NCBI GenBank assembly: GCA_038224615.1
Contig: JBBRFH010000077.1
Coordinates: 1 to 13,006 of the forward strand
Reading direction: 5' to 3'
Length of the DNA stretch: 13,006 nucleotides
From: JBBRFH01 sp038224615
GTDB lineage: Bacteria; Planctomycetota; Phycisphaerae; Tepidisphaerales; Tepidisphaeraceae
Part shown: piece after piece, positions 6,145 to 12,676 of the stretch
Layout: each line of letters begins with the position of its first letter
Numbering within the stretch: position 1 is the first letter of the stretch
The notes under the pieces: model-generated
Told to the model about the DNA's origin: nothing
The model's input: the letters and a program-made list of their open reading frames with translations, nothing else
The model's database searches: none
Translations under genes and position numbers: made by a program

Positions 6145-6173
6145 AGTATCCACAATCTTTCACAATCAGTCAA
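6145..6173 (-). promoter_or_regulatory. Sigma70-type promoter of the BMC operon, with a direct repeat in the spacer
   Basis: On the minus strand, -35 TTGACT (6173-6168), a 17-base spacer and -10 GATACT (6150-6145) give a strong match. Transcription should begin near 6138, leaving a leader of about 17 bases before the pduL TTG. The spacer consists of GATTGTG, AAA, GATTGTG, two 7-base direct repeats one helical turn apart, which is a plausible repressor operator. PVM-type BMC loci are often linked to DeoR-family regulators; none is visible here. Confidence 0.72.
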
Positions 6174-6202
6174 GCTCTCTCATTAAATTTCGTGCTTTTG
6201 GG

Positions 6203-6346
6203 AATTGCGGCTCGCGTAACGGCTCCGCGCCCGGCAGCGACTCCGATCTCGGCCAGAATACCTATCTCATCAACTACAGCGACACGTCGGACGGCTTCAG
6301 CGTGCTGACATTCCAGACGCTGGTGCCTGAACCGACTCATTTTTAG
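6203..6346 (+). pseudogene. Possible remnant of the C-terminus of a PEP-CTERM-type exported protein
   Basis: The plus-strand frame encodes about 47 residues ending LINYSDTSDGFSVLTFQ, then TLVPEPTHF and a TAG stop. A beta-strand-like, Gly/Ser/Asp-rich stretch running into VPEP is how PEP-CTERM proteins end just before their membrane helix and Arg cluster. Here the stop comes three codons after VPEPT-, so the sorting signal is missing. Upstream the frame enters the BMC promoter, so no start or signal peptide exists. It may be a decayed gene end or a chance match; no other gene explains this stretch. Confidence 0.33.
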
Positions 6347-6372
6347 TTCGTTTGCGAGGCTATGCTTACGGC

Positions 6373-6885
6373 ATGGACAAGCAGACGCACGATGAGATGG
6401 TGACCGAGTTCGATCGGGAGATGAAAGTGACGCGCGCCGTGCTCGAGCGCGTGCCGGATGACAAGCTCGATTTCACGCCGCACTCGAAGTCGATGACGCT
6501 ACAGAAGCTCGCCAATCATGTGGCGATCATGCCCGGCTGGATCCTCGCCACGCTTCAGGCAGCCGAGCTCGACTTCGCCGGCACGTCGCCGATGCCGAAT
6601 TATCTGACGCGGGACGAGATGCTGCGCGGCTTCGACGAAATGGTCGCGAAGGCCCGCGCCGCGCTGGTCGCGCTGCCGCTCGACAAGTGGCACGCGACAT
6701 GGACCGTACGGCAGGGCCCACAGATGCTCCATTCGGCGAGCCGCTACCACGTCTATCGCATGTGGGATCTGAACCACACCGTGCATCACCGCGGGCAGTT
6801 GAATCTCTATCTGCGCCTGCTCGACATCCCTGTCGCGACGATCTATTTCAACTCGTCGGATGATAAAACGTGGAAATTCGATTGA
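6373..6885 (+). CDS. DinB-family (DinB/YfiT-like) four-helix-bundle metalloprotein
   Basis: The 170-residue product fits the DinB/YfiT superfamily. These are small four-helix bundles that bind a divalent metal; some are thiol-dependent transferases and most are uncharacterised. The metal triad is predicted as His49 (LANHVAIMPGW), His135 and His139 (LNHTVHHRGQLNLYL), the last two in the typical HxxxHRGQ setting. The length is normal for the family. I preferred the ATG at 6373. An in-frame TTG lies upstream at 6352, but TATGCT at 6361-6366 resembles a -10 box that would start the mRNA close to this ATG, and no convincing Shine-Dalgarno is present. It is a single gene, divergent from the BMC operon and convergent with queD. 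Its substrate cannot be read from the sequence. Confidence 0.87.
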   Translation: MDKQTHDEMVTEFDREMKVTRAVLERVPDDKLDFTPHSKSMTLQKLANHVAIMPGWILATLQAAELDFAGTSPMPNYLTRDEMLRGFDEMVAKARAALVALPLDKWHATWTVRQGPQMLHSASRYHVYRMWDLNHTVHHRGQLNLYLRLLDIPVATIYFNSSDDKTWKFD

Positions 6886-6914
6886 GCCAAAAAAATCATC
6901 CCCGAAAATGACTC

Positions 6915-6932
6915 CGCTGGGCTTGCCCAGCG
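6915..6932. terminator. GC-rich hairpin between convergent dinB-family gene and queD
   Basis: CGCTGGG and CCCAGCG pair around a CTTG loop, 29 bases after the dinB-family stop, followed on the plus strand by CTTTCTTCC. The T-run is poor, so termination strength is uncertain. A second dyad, GTGACC-TTC-GGTCAC at 6972-6986, overlaps the queD stop codon. Together they could end transcription from both sides of this 97-base convergent gap. Confidence 0.4.
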
Positions 6933-6982
6933 CTTTCTTCCGCGCCGGGCAAACCCGTCGGCTTCATCAACGTGACCTTCGG

Positions 6983-7345
6983 TCACTCCCCGCAATACTC
7001 GCAACTGCTCGAACACGTCTCATTGACGATGATCTTTCTCAAGAGTGGCAGTTGCGGCCTGATGCGGTCCCACAGCCATTTGGCGATCATCTCGGCGGTC
7101 GGGTTGGAGAGGCCTTCGATCTCGTTCAGGTAGTAGTGATCCAACTGCCTGACGATCGGGTCGCACGCCCGCTTGATCTCGCCGTAGTCGACGAGATACC
7201 CCTTGGCGGGGTCGACGTCGCCTTCGACGACGACATCGAATCGGAACGAGTGACCGTGCAGCCGGCGGCACTTGTGCCCCTCGGGAAACGTCGGCAACGC
7301 GTGGGCGGCTTCAAAGCGGAAGGTCTTGGACAACTTCAGTCGCAT
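6983..7345 (-). CDS. queD: 6-carboxy-tetrahydropterin synthase / 6-pyruvoyl-tetrahydropterin synthase family
   Basis: The 120-residue product is a QueD/PTPS-family enzyme. QueD converts dihydroneopterin triphosphate to 6-carboxy-tetrahydropterin in queuosine (preQ0) synthesis. Zinc ligands are His15 (FEAAH), His30 and His32 (RRLHGHS). The catalytic cysteine is Cys26 (EGHKCRRLHGH), His70 lies in LDHYYLN, and Glu109 (VNETCSSSC) is at the substrate-binding end. The Cys four residues before HGH favours the QueD type over a plain PTPS. I chose the ATG at 7345; longer in-frame starts near 7375 fall in the -10 box of a promoter and are unlikely. The C-terminus, CEYCGE, adds an unusual Cys pair. No other queuosine gene is nearby. 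Confidence 0.88.
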   Translation of the reverse strand: MRLKLSKTFRFEAAHALPTFPEGHKCRRLHGHSFRFDVVVEGDVDPAKGYLVDYGEIKRACDPIVRQLDHYYLNEIEGLSNPTAEMIAKWLWDRIRPQLPLLRKIIVNETCSSSCEYCGE

Positions 7346-7373
7346 GGTGTTCCGGCAAACAGTGAAGCGGGAC

Positions 7374-7402
7374 ATTGTAGCGCAACGCCGTCGCGATGTT
7401 AA
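7374..7402 (-). promoter_or_regulatory. Predicted promoter of queD
   Basis: On the minus strand, TTAACA (7402-7397), 17 bases, then TACAAT (7379-7374). Transcription would start near 7367, about 22 bases before the ATG at 7345. The rest of the 253-base gap up to the kinase gene holds no gene I can support; an 8-G run lies at 7526-7533. Confidence 0.55.
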
Positions 7403-7598
7403 GCGATGCCTACGCGCGCGGCGATCGCATCCCATGCTCCCCATCGACTGCGCCTACCTCGGCGGCAATCTCATCGTCGACCGCATCGAAGTCGACAACG
7501 GTTGATGTGCCTTGTGCGCTCGCGTGGGGGGGGCACGGCTGGCGGATGCAGCGACGCGATATCTGCTTGGTTGACCAACGAAGCTGCCGGCGCGGAAG

Positions 7599-8891
7599 CT
7601 ACCTTCTCGCGAGGAGCATCAGCAGCAGAATGACATTGATAAGGACCGAGACGGCGGCGACGGCGGCGATGGTGATAACGGTGCTGTCGTTCCAGATCGA
7701 CAGCCGGGCGGTCGCGGTCGGGTCGATGTCGACGGTCTGCCCGTGGCTTTCGAGCTTGGAGAGGGATTCGAGATCGACGGCTCGGCGGGCGTGCTTGGGG
7801 GGCTGACCGGCCTTGACCAGTTGAAGATCCTCTAGCATGTCCTCGGTGGCCTGGTAGCGCTCGTCGCGGTTCTTGGCCATCGCCACTTCGATGATCTCGC
7901 TGAATCCCGCCGACAAGTCGACATTGATGTGATCGGGCGGAATCAGCGGCTCACGCAGGTGCTTGTGCATCACCGCGCTGGGGCTCTCGCCGTCAAATGG
8001 CGGGCGACCGGTGACGAGGTGATAGAGCGTCGCGCCGAGCGAGTAAATGTCGGCGCGGAAGTCGATGTCCAGATCGCCGCGGATCTGCTCGGGACTGATG
8101 TAGTAGGGGGTGCCGTATGCCTTGCCCGCTTCGCTCTCGGCCGCCTGCTTGTCGTCGACCTCGCGCGCCAGGCCCAGGTCGGTGAGCTTGGAGACCCCCT
8201 GGCTGGTGAGGATGATGTTCTTCGGCTTGACGTCGCGGTGGATCAAGCCCTTCTGGTGCGCGTGGGCGAGCGCGCTGGCCATCTCCATGCCGATGTTGAG
8301 CGCTTCGTCTTCGGTGAAGGCGCGGCCGTGACCGACGGGCGGGGGCTGCATGATGTCGTAGAGGGTGCTGCCCTCGACGTACTCCATCACGAAGTAGTGA
8401 TAGCCGTCGGGCGTGGAGCCGACGTCGATCGCCTGCACGATGTTGTTGTGATTGAGCCGACCGGCGGCGCGGCCTTCCTTGTAGAAGCGGTCGACGAATT
8501 CGGCGCTCTCGCCACTCTTCTTGGGCAACACCTTCACCGCGACTTCGCGGTTCATGGAAAGCTGTTTGGCCTTGTAGACCGTGGCCATGGCGCCCTTGCC
8601 GAGTTTGCTGATGAGCGTGTAACCGGGGATCTGGCCCGACCGTCGCTCGTCCAACTGACGACGGATGCGCTTGGCCTGATTGGCAGTGATGACGCCGTTC
8701 TCGACCAGCAGATCGGCGAGCGAACGCTGGTTCGGGTCCGACGCCTGCTTGGCCTGCTCGCGGACGTAATCGACCTCCTGGCGGGTCGCCAGATTGTGGT
8801 CGATCACGACACGACCGATCTCGGTGTCGAGATTAGGAGAGAGTCCGAAGGCAGAGCCGGTTTCGGAGTTGGCGGGCGTTCGCTGAGTCAT
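7599..8891 (-). CDS. Membrane-anchored Hanks-type serine/threonine protein kinase
   Basis: The 430-residue product has three parts. Residues about 20-82 resemble the N-terminal region of GspE/type II secretion ATPases (DTEIGRVVIDHNLATRQEV..., then LADLLVENGVIT), a module often joined to planctomycete kinases. Residues 91-360 are a complete kinase domain: LGKGAMATVYKA glycine loop (97-108), Lys120 in VAVKVLP, Glu139, HRDVKPKN (218-225, catalytic Asp220), DLG in place of DFG (238-240) and GTPYYISPEQ (260-269). A linker leads to one membrane helix (about 404-427, ending LLLMLLARR), so the kinase faces the cytoplasm and is tail-anchored. No external sensor domain exists; input probably comes through the N-terminal module. 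It is transcribed divergently from rpmF. Confidence 0.93.
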   Translation of the reverse strand: MTQRTPANSETGSAFGLSPNLDTEIGRVVIDHNLATRQEVDYVREQAKQASDPNQRSLADLLVENGVITANQAKRIRRQLDERRSGQIPGYTLISKLGKGAMATVYKAKQLSMNREVAVKVLPKKSGESAEFVDRFYKEGRAAGRLNHNNIVQAIDVGSTPDGYHYFVMEYVEGSTLYDIMQPPPVGHGRAFTEDEALNIGMEMASALAHAHQKGLIHRDVKPKNIILTSQGVSKLTDLGLAREVDDKQAAESEAGKAYGTPYYISPEQIRGDLDIDFRADIYSLGATLYHLVTGRPPFDGESPSAVMHKHLREPLIPPDHINVDLSAGFSEIIEVAMAKNRDERYQATEDMLEDLQLVKAGQPPKHARRAVDLESLSKLESHGQTVDIDPTATARLSIWNDSTVITIAAVAAVSVLINVILLLMLLARR

Positions 8892-8903
8892 TCCGTGTTC
8901 TCA

Positions 8904-8932
8904 ACCGTAGAAGTGATCGCGGGTTGTGTCAA
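8904..8932 (-). promoter_or_regulatory. Predicted promoter of the kinase gene, giving a very short leader
   Basis: On the minus strand, TTGACA (8932-8927), a 17-base spacer and TACGGT (8909-8904). Transcription would start near 8897, only about five bases before the ATG at 8891, so the mRNA may be nearly leaderless; no Shine-Dalgarno could fit. The perfect -35 and exact spacing support the call; the -10 is moderate. Confidence 0.52.
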
Positions 8933-9022
8933 CAAAAAACGTTCCCTTGGCGGGACTTCTGTCACGTCCGGCAAGACATTCGCGCGGCCTTAACGTTTGG
9001 CGCGGGCGGAAAGGTCATTGAC

Positions 9023-9051
9023 TTGACAGGGCAGGGGCTTGGGCCTAATTT
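9023..9051 (+). promoter_or_regulatory. Sigma70-type promoter of the rpmF-plsX-fab operon
   Basis: TTGACA (9023-9028), a 17-base spacer and TAATTT (9046-9051) make a near-consensus promoter. Transcription should start near 9058, giving a leader of about 87 bases before rpmF. It is divergent from the kinase promoter, about 90 bases away. Confidence 0.72.
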
Positions 9052-9065
9052 ACGCGACTCAATGT

Positions 9066-9096
9066 GCGGCGGGCTTTTCCCGCCGCGCTTTTATTT
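9066..9096 (+). terminator. Intrinsic-terminator-like hairpin in the rpmF leader (candidate attenuator)
   Basis: GCGGCGGG (9066-9073) and CCCGCCGC (9079-9086) form a perfect 8-bp GC stem with a CTTTT loop, followed by GCTTTTATTT. It begins about eight bases after the predicted start site and lies before rpmF. The gene upstream is divergent, so no plus-strand gene ends here. The hairpin should therefore act on this operon's own leader transcript. Confidence 0.6.
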
Positions 9097-9144
9097 GACG
9101 CAGATTCGATGGCGGACCCGTCCGCCTTCAGCAGGAGTTCGGCC

Positions 9145-9330
9145 ATGTTGCCCGTCCAACGCATCAGCAAGTCGCGCAAGCGTAAGCGCCGTTCGCACCA
9201 CGCGCTCAAGCCCATCCAGTACGTCCGCTGTGCCCAGTGCGGCAACGCCAAGCTCCCGCACGCCGCGTGCAGCAACTGCGGCTTCGTCAATCCGAAGCTC
9301 GCCATCGACGTCAAGACCGACGAAGAGTAA
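9145..9330 (+). CDS. rpmF: 50S ribosomal protein L32
   Basis: The 61-residue product is ribosomal protein bL32. The N-terminus MLPVQRISKSRKRKRRSHHA is a planctomycete-like variant of the basic VPKRKTSKSRRDxRRAH opening. It is followed by a zinc ribbon with Cys29, Cys32, Cys42 and Cys45 (CAQCGNAK and CSNCG). An AGGAG seven bases before the ATG at 9145 sets the start; the longer in-frame reading upstream covers the leader hairpin and is rejected. rpmF followed by plsX is a widely conserved pair that links ribosome and membrane synthesis. Confidence 0.95.
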   Translation: MLPVQRISKSRKRKRRSHHALKPIQYVRCAQCGNAKLPHAACSNCGFVNPKLAIDVKTDEE

Positions 9331-9336
9331 GGGCGA

Positions 9337-9400
9337 TGCGTGTGGCGTGACGCGTGTGGCGTGAGAAATCGCGCGCCCGGGTCACGTCACACTCATCACG
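9337..9400. repeat. Heptamer-periodic inverted repeat in the rpmF / plsX spacer
   Basis: Left units are TGCGTGT, GGCGTGA, CGCGTGT and GGCGTGA (9337-9364), effectively a 14-base unit repeated. The right side has TCACGTC and ACACTCA (9382-9395), then TCACG. Positions 9346-9364 and 9382-9400 are complementary at 16 of 19. The units are GC-rich here, unlike those in the pduL spacer, yet the 7-base period is the same. Confidence 0.78.
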
Positions 9401-9430
9401 GAACATCCTCTTCCTGAAGGGAATCCTCTG

Positions 9431-10447
9431 GTGCGTGCGGCTATCGATGTGATGGGGGGCGACAAGGCACCCGACGCGATCCTCGACGGTTGTTGGGACG
9501 CGGCGGCGTTGCTGGAACCAGGCGACCAGATCCTGCTCGTCGGCTGCAAGGACGTCATCGACGCGGCGCTGGCCGTCGCGCCGGTCTCGGCTGAGCAGAA
9601 GGCGTACTACAAGCCCGTTTATTCCACCCAGGTGATTGCGATGGACGAATCGCCGGTGGAAGCGGTGCGGGGCAAGCCCGACAGTTCCATCTCGGTGATG
9701 AACAAGCTCGTCGCCAAAGGCGACGCCGACGTTGCGATCTCCGCCGGCAACACCGGTGCCTGCGTCGCCGCCGCCCAACTGCGCATGCGGTTGCTTCCGG
9801 GCGTTTCGCGTCCGGGTATTGCCATCATCCTCCCTACATTTCACGGTCCGGTTGTTCTCTGCGACGTCGGTGCCAATCCCGAGCCTCAGCCCCGGCACAT
9901 GCAGCAGTATGGCTTGATGGCCTCCGCCTACGCGACGGCGGTCTGCGGTATCGAGAACCCGCGCGTCGGCTTGCTCTCGATCGGCGAAGAGGATTCCAAG
10001 GGCAACTCGATGACCCGAGAAGCGCGCAAGCTCATGCGCGACGAGCCGCAGCTCAACTTTGTCGGCAACGTCGAAGGCAAGGACATCTTCAAGGGAATCG
10101 TTGACGTTGTCGTGTGTGACGGCTTTGTCGGCAACATTGTCCTCAAGTTCACTGAAGGCCTGAGCGAAGGCATCTTCCAGACGATCATCAGTGAGATTCA
10201 GGAGTTCGATCCTGAGCTGCTGCTGAAGTTCAAGCCGGTGATGAAGAAGATTTACGCCAAGCACGACTGGCAGGAGTACGGCGGCGCGCCGCTGCTGGGC
10301 GTGGGCGGATACTGCCTGATCTGCCATGGCCGCAGCGAAGGCCGGGCGATCAAGAACGCGATCCGCGTCGGCAAGCAGTTGTTCAAGAGCAGGATCAACG
10401 AGCAGATTGTTAAGCAGATCGAGCAGAGCGTGAAGGTGGAGGAGTAA
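9431..10447 (+). CDS. plsX: Phosphate acyltransferase PlsX
   Basis: PlsX makes acyl-phosphate from acyl-ACP, the first step of PlsX/PlsY phosphatidic acid synthesis; it is a peripheral membrane enzyme. The 338-residue product is full length and has the family landmarks AIDVMGGDKAP (4-14), SAGNTGA near 104-110, CDVGANPE near 143-150, IGEEDSKGN near 183-191, GNVEGKDI near 212-219 and VCDGFVGN near 228-235. The start is GTG at 9431 with GAAGGGA eight bases upstream. It follows rpmF by 100 bases and precedes fabH by 89 bases, and both spacers hold heptamer repeats. Confidence 0.97.
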   Translation: MRAAIDVMGGDKAPDAILDGCWDAAALLEPGDQILLVGCKDVIDAALAVAPVSAEQKAYYKPVYSTQVIAMDESPVEAVRGKPDSSISVMNKLVAKGDADVAISAGNTGACVAAAQLRMRLLPGVSRPGIAIILPTFHGPVVLCDVGANPEPQPRHMQQYGLMASAYATAVCGIENPRVGLLSIGEEDSKGNSMTREARKLMRDEPQLNFVGNVEGKDIFKGIVDVVVCDGFVGNIVLKFTEGLSEGIFQTIISEIQEFDPELLLKFKPVMKKIYAKHDWQEYGGAPLLGVGGYCLICHGRSEGRAIKNAIRVGKQLFKSRINEQIVKQIEQSVKVEE

Positions 10448-10460
10448 GTCGATTGTTCTG

Positions 10461-10539
10461 GGCTGATAGTCGATAGCAAAAGGCGTCGGCTTGCCAATCT
10501 TAACCGCTAGCGACTGTCTACTGTCGACTATCAACTATG
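10461..10539. repeat. Heptamer-periodic inverted repeat in the plsX / fabH spacer, overlapping the fabH start codon
   Basis: Right units are GACTGTC (10512-10518), TACTGTC, GACTATC and AACTATG (10533-10539); the last three bases of the fourth unit are the fabH ATG. On the left, TGATAGTCGA (10464-10473) is the perfect reverse complement of TCGACTATCA (10524-10533). The stem extends three more pairs inward with one wobble. Confidence 0.82.
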
Positions 10540-11526
10540 TCTTCTTTTTCTGCCATCATCACCGGTACGGGATCCTATCTTCCAGAGAAGCGTTTGACCA
10601 ACGCCGAGCTGTCGAAGATGGTCGATACCAACGACGAGTGGATCGTCCAGCGCACCGGTATCCGTGAGCGGCGCATCGCGGCGGCGGACGAGTCGACCGC
10701 CACCCTGGCGACCGCCGCAGGCAAGCGCGCGATCGAGGCTGCGGGACTTACGCCGAACGACATCGACTTGGTCATCGTTGCCACCGTCACGCCAGAGATG
10801 GCGTTCCCCGCGACCGGGTGCGTCGTGGCAAGCCGGCTCGGATGCCCCAATCGCGCCGGGTTCGATCTGTCGGCCGCCTGCACGGGGTTCATCTACGCAT
10901 TCCATACCGGCGCTGCATTCGTCCGCAGCGGGCAGTACAAAAACGTACTCGTCATCGGCGCTGAGACGCTCAGCCGCGTCACCGACTACAGCGACCGCGG
11001 CAGTTGCATCCTGTTTGGCGATGGCGCCGGCGCCGTCGTCCTCAGCCGCTCGACCGAACCCGATCGCGGCTTTCTTTACGGCCAACTGCATTCCGACGGC
11101 GGCCCGATGGCGGATGCGATGCTCCTCAAGCCAGGTAGCCGCAATCCCATCAGCGCCGAACTGATCGCTGCCGGCGATCACTACATGAAACTCAAAGGCC
11201 GCGAGGTCTACAAGTTCGCGGTTGCCAAGTTTGAAGAGCTGATCCGCGACGCCATGCAACGCTGCGAACTCACTCCTGAAACGCTCAGCCTTATCGTTCC
11301 GCACCAGGTCAACCAGCGCATCATCGACTCGGCGATGGAAAAGCTGTCGTTGCCGATGGAGAAGGCGTTCGTCAACATCGAGCGCTACGGCAACACGTCG
11401 TCGGCGTCGATCCCGATCGCGCTCGACGAGGCGATGCGCGCCGGCAAGCTCAAGCGCGGCGACCACGTCGTTTTCGTTGCCTTCGGCGCGGGCCTCACCT
11501 GGGGCAACGCCGTCGTGCGGATGTAA
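10537..11526 (+). CDS. fabH: Beta-ketoacyl-ACP synthase III
   Basis: FabH condenses acetyl-CoA (or another short acyl-CoA) with malonyl-ACP to begin type II fatty acid synthesis. The 329-residue product is full length. The catalytic triad is Cys115 (DLSAACTGFIYA), His256 (PHQVNQRI) and Asn286 (YGNTSSASIP). Other typical segments are DTNDEWIVQRTGIRERR (30-46), GDGAGAVVLS (161-170) and the C-terminal FGAGLTWG (316-323). The ATG at 10537 gives the normal FabH N-terminus. No Shine-Dalgarno lies upstream; instead the right arm of a heptamer hairpin runs into the start codon, so initiation may use coupling, S1 or an unstructured state. The next gene is fabD. Confidence 0.97.
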   Translation: MSSFSAIITGTGSYLPEKRLTNAELSKMVDTNDEWIVQRTGIRERRIAAADESTATLATAAGKRAIEAAGLTPNDIDLVIVATVTPEMAFPATGCVVASRLGCPNRAGFDLSAACTGFIYAFHTGAAFVRSGQYKNVLVIGAETLSRVTDYSDRGSCILFGDGAGAVVLSRSTEPDRGFLYGQLHSDGGPMADAMLLKPGSRNPISAELIAAGDHYMKLKGREVYKFAVAKFEELIRDAMQRCELTPETLSLIVPHQVNQRIIDSAMEKLSLPMEKAFVNIERYGNTSSASIPIALDEAMRAGKLKRGDHVVFVAFGAGLTWGNAVVRM

Positions 11527-11630
11527 TGTGGATGGCCGATTGCCAATTGCCAATTGCCGATTGGTAGTCCAATGACAGCCGGCCGTCACTAGATTCCAAT
11601 GGACACTTCGGTAATCCGCAATCGCCAATG
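11527..11630. repeat. Heptamer-periodic blocks flanking a dyad in the fabH / fabD spacer, overlapping the fabD start codon
   Basis: The left block is GGCCGAT (11534-11540), TGCCAAT twice and TGCCGAT (to 11561). The right block is TCGGTAA (11608-11614), TCCGCAA and TCGCCAA (11622-11628), in the opposite sense. The fabD ATG begins at the last base of that unit (11628). Between the blocks is a dyad centred at 11580/11581, TGACAGCC with GGCCGTCA (one mismatch). The blocks fill nearly the whole 101-base spacer. Confidence 0.78.
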
Positions 11631-12548
11631 AATACCACCTACATTCTTTGTCCCGGCCAGGGCGCTCAAGGCGTCGGCATGGGTCGTGATTTTGTCGAAG
11701 CGTTTCCTGAAGCCAAGGCAATCTTTGACCGCGCCAACGAGACGCTCGGCTTCGACCTAACCAAGCTCTGCTTCGAGGGCCCCGACGATCGGCTCAATAA
11801 GACCGACATCGCCCAGCCCGCGATTTATGTGACGAGCGTCGCCTGCCACGCCGCGGCCAAAGCCGCCGGCAAGCTTGGTCACGGCCCATACGCCTACGCC
11901 GGGCTTTCGTTGGGCGAGTACACGGCGCTGCACTTGGCGGGCGTGTTTTCGTTTGAGGACGGCTTGAAGCTCGTCGCGGCGCGCGGGCAGGCGATGCAGG
12001 AAGCGGCCACGTCCACGCCCAGCAGCATGGTCGCCATCATGGGTGCCGATGAATCGCAGATCATCGCGCTGTGCGAGGAGACGGCGCAAGGCGAAGTAAT
12101 GGTCCCGGCGAATTTCAACGCACCCGGCCAGATCGTCGTCAGCGGCACCAAGGCTGCGTGCGAACGCATCAACACCGCGGCCACCGCGGCTGGATTCCGG
12201 TCGATTCCGCTGGTCGTCGCCGGTGCATTTCACTCGCCGATCATGCAGCCGGGCGCCGATCGCATGAAGGACGAGCTGTCGAAGGTGAACTTCGTCTCCC
12301 CCGTCGAGCCGGTGTATTCCAACGTGACGGCCGAACTGCACACGACGCCGGAACTGATCAAGGCGCTGCTGGTCGACCAGATCATCAAGCCCGTCCGCTG
12401 GGAACAAACGATTGCCAAGATCGCGAATCTTGCCGATGCTACGTTCATCGAGCTCGCCCCGGGCAAAGTGCTTGCCGGCCTGCTCAAAAAGCAGAACCGC
12501 CGAGCCCCCGTGACGACGCTGAACGAAGCTGCAGCGCTGAAGGCGTAA
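11628..12548 (+). CDS. fabD: Malonyl-CoA:ACP transacylase
   Basis: FabD moves malonate from CoA to acyl carrier protein to supply elongation. The 306-residue product is full length. It has GQGAQ (10-14, oxyanion Gln11), the nucleophile motif GLSLGEYTAL (92-101) with Ser94, where Leu replaces the common His before the serine, Arg119 and the catalytic His202 (AGAFHSPIM). The C-terminal segment FIELAPGKVLAGLLKK is also typical. The ATG at 11628 begins MNTTYILCPGQG, the expected N-terminus. No Shine-Dalgarno is visible; the start codon overlaps the last heptamer unit of the spacer. Confidence 0.96.
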   Translation: MNTTYILCPGQGAQGVGMGRDFVEAFPEAKAIFDRANETLGFDLTKLCFEGPDDRLNKTDIAQPAIYVTSVACHAAAKAAGKLGHGPYAYAGLSLGEYTALHLAGVFSFEDGLKLVAARGQAMQEAATSTPSSMVAIMGADESQIIALCEETAQGEVMVPANFNAPGQIVVSGTKAACERINTAATAAGFRSIPLVVAGAFHSPIMQPGADRMKDELSKVNFVSPVEPVYSNVTAELHTTPELIKALLVDQIIKPVRWEQTIAKIANLADATFIELAPGKVLAGLLKKQNRRAPVTTLNEAAALKA

Positions 12549-12583
12549 TCGGCGTCCAGCGACCGCTCGGCGCGCCTCACTTT

Positions 12584-12669
12584 GTCGCCCTGAGGTACGC
12601 CGAAGGATCTACTGGCCGCGGCAGGGCGCGAACGCTGCAAGCAGATCCTTCGGAGTACCTCAGGATGAC
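12584..12669. repeat. 27-base-arm dyad in the fabD / fabG spacer
   Basis: Left arm 12584-12610 and right arm 12643-12669 are reverse complements at 24 of 27 positions, around a 32-base loop. The core is CCTGAGGTAC...CCGAAGGATCT. I recognise the CATCCTGAGG / CCGAAGGATC type as one that recurs between genes in genomes of several phyla. It occupies the middle of the 238-base gap. Confidence 0.85.
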
Positions 12670-12676
12670 ATTGGGG

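Noticed and set aside
6122..6163. PduL start at GTG 6163
   Set aside because: This codon lies between the predicted -35 and -10 elements of the operon promoter; the TTG at 6121 has a strong ribosome binding site.
7436..7504. Short plus-strand ORF of 22-23 codons beginning MLPIDCAYLGG
   Set aside because: No ribosome binding site, no recognised family and too short to support; it may be a gene fragment but nothing shows this.
7526..7533. Run of eight G as a phase-variable tract
   Set aside because: It lies outside any supported gene or promoter spacing, so a switching role has no basis.
7567..7578. Small dyad TTGGTTGACCAA downstream of the kinase gene as a terminator
   Set aside because: Only a 5-bp stem with a 2-base loop and no T-run on the kinase strand.
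10531..11721. Minus-strand frame of 396 codons across fabH and the start of fabD
   Set aside because: It runs antisense through two confidently assigned genes and their repeat-filled spacer, has no recognisable motif, and is low-complexity in the manner of shadow frames.
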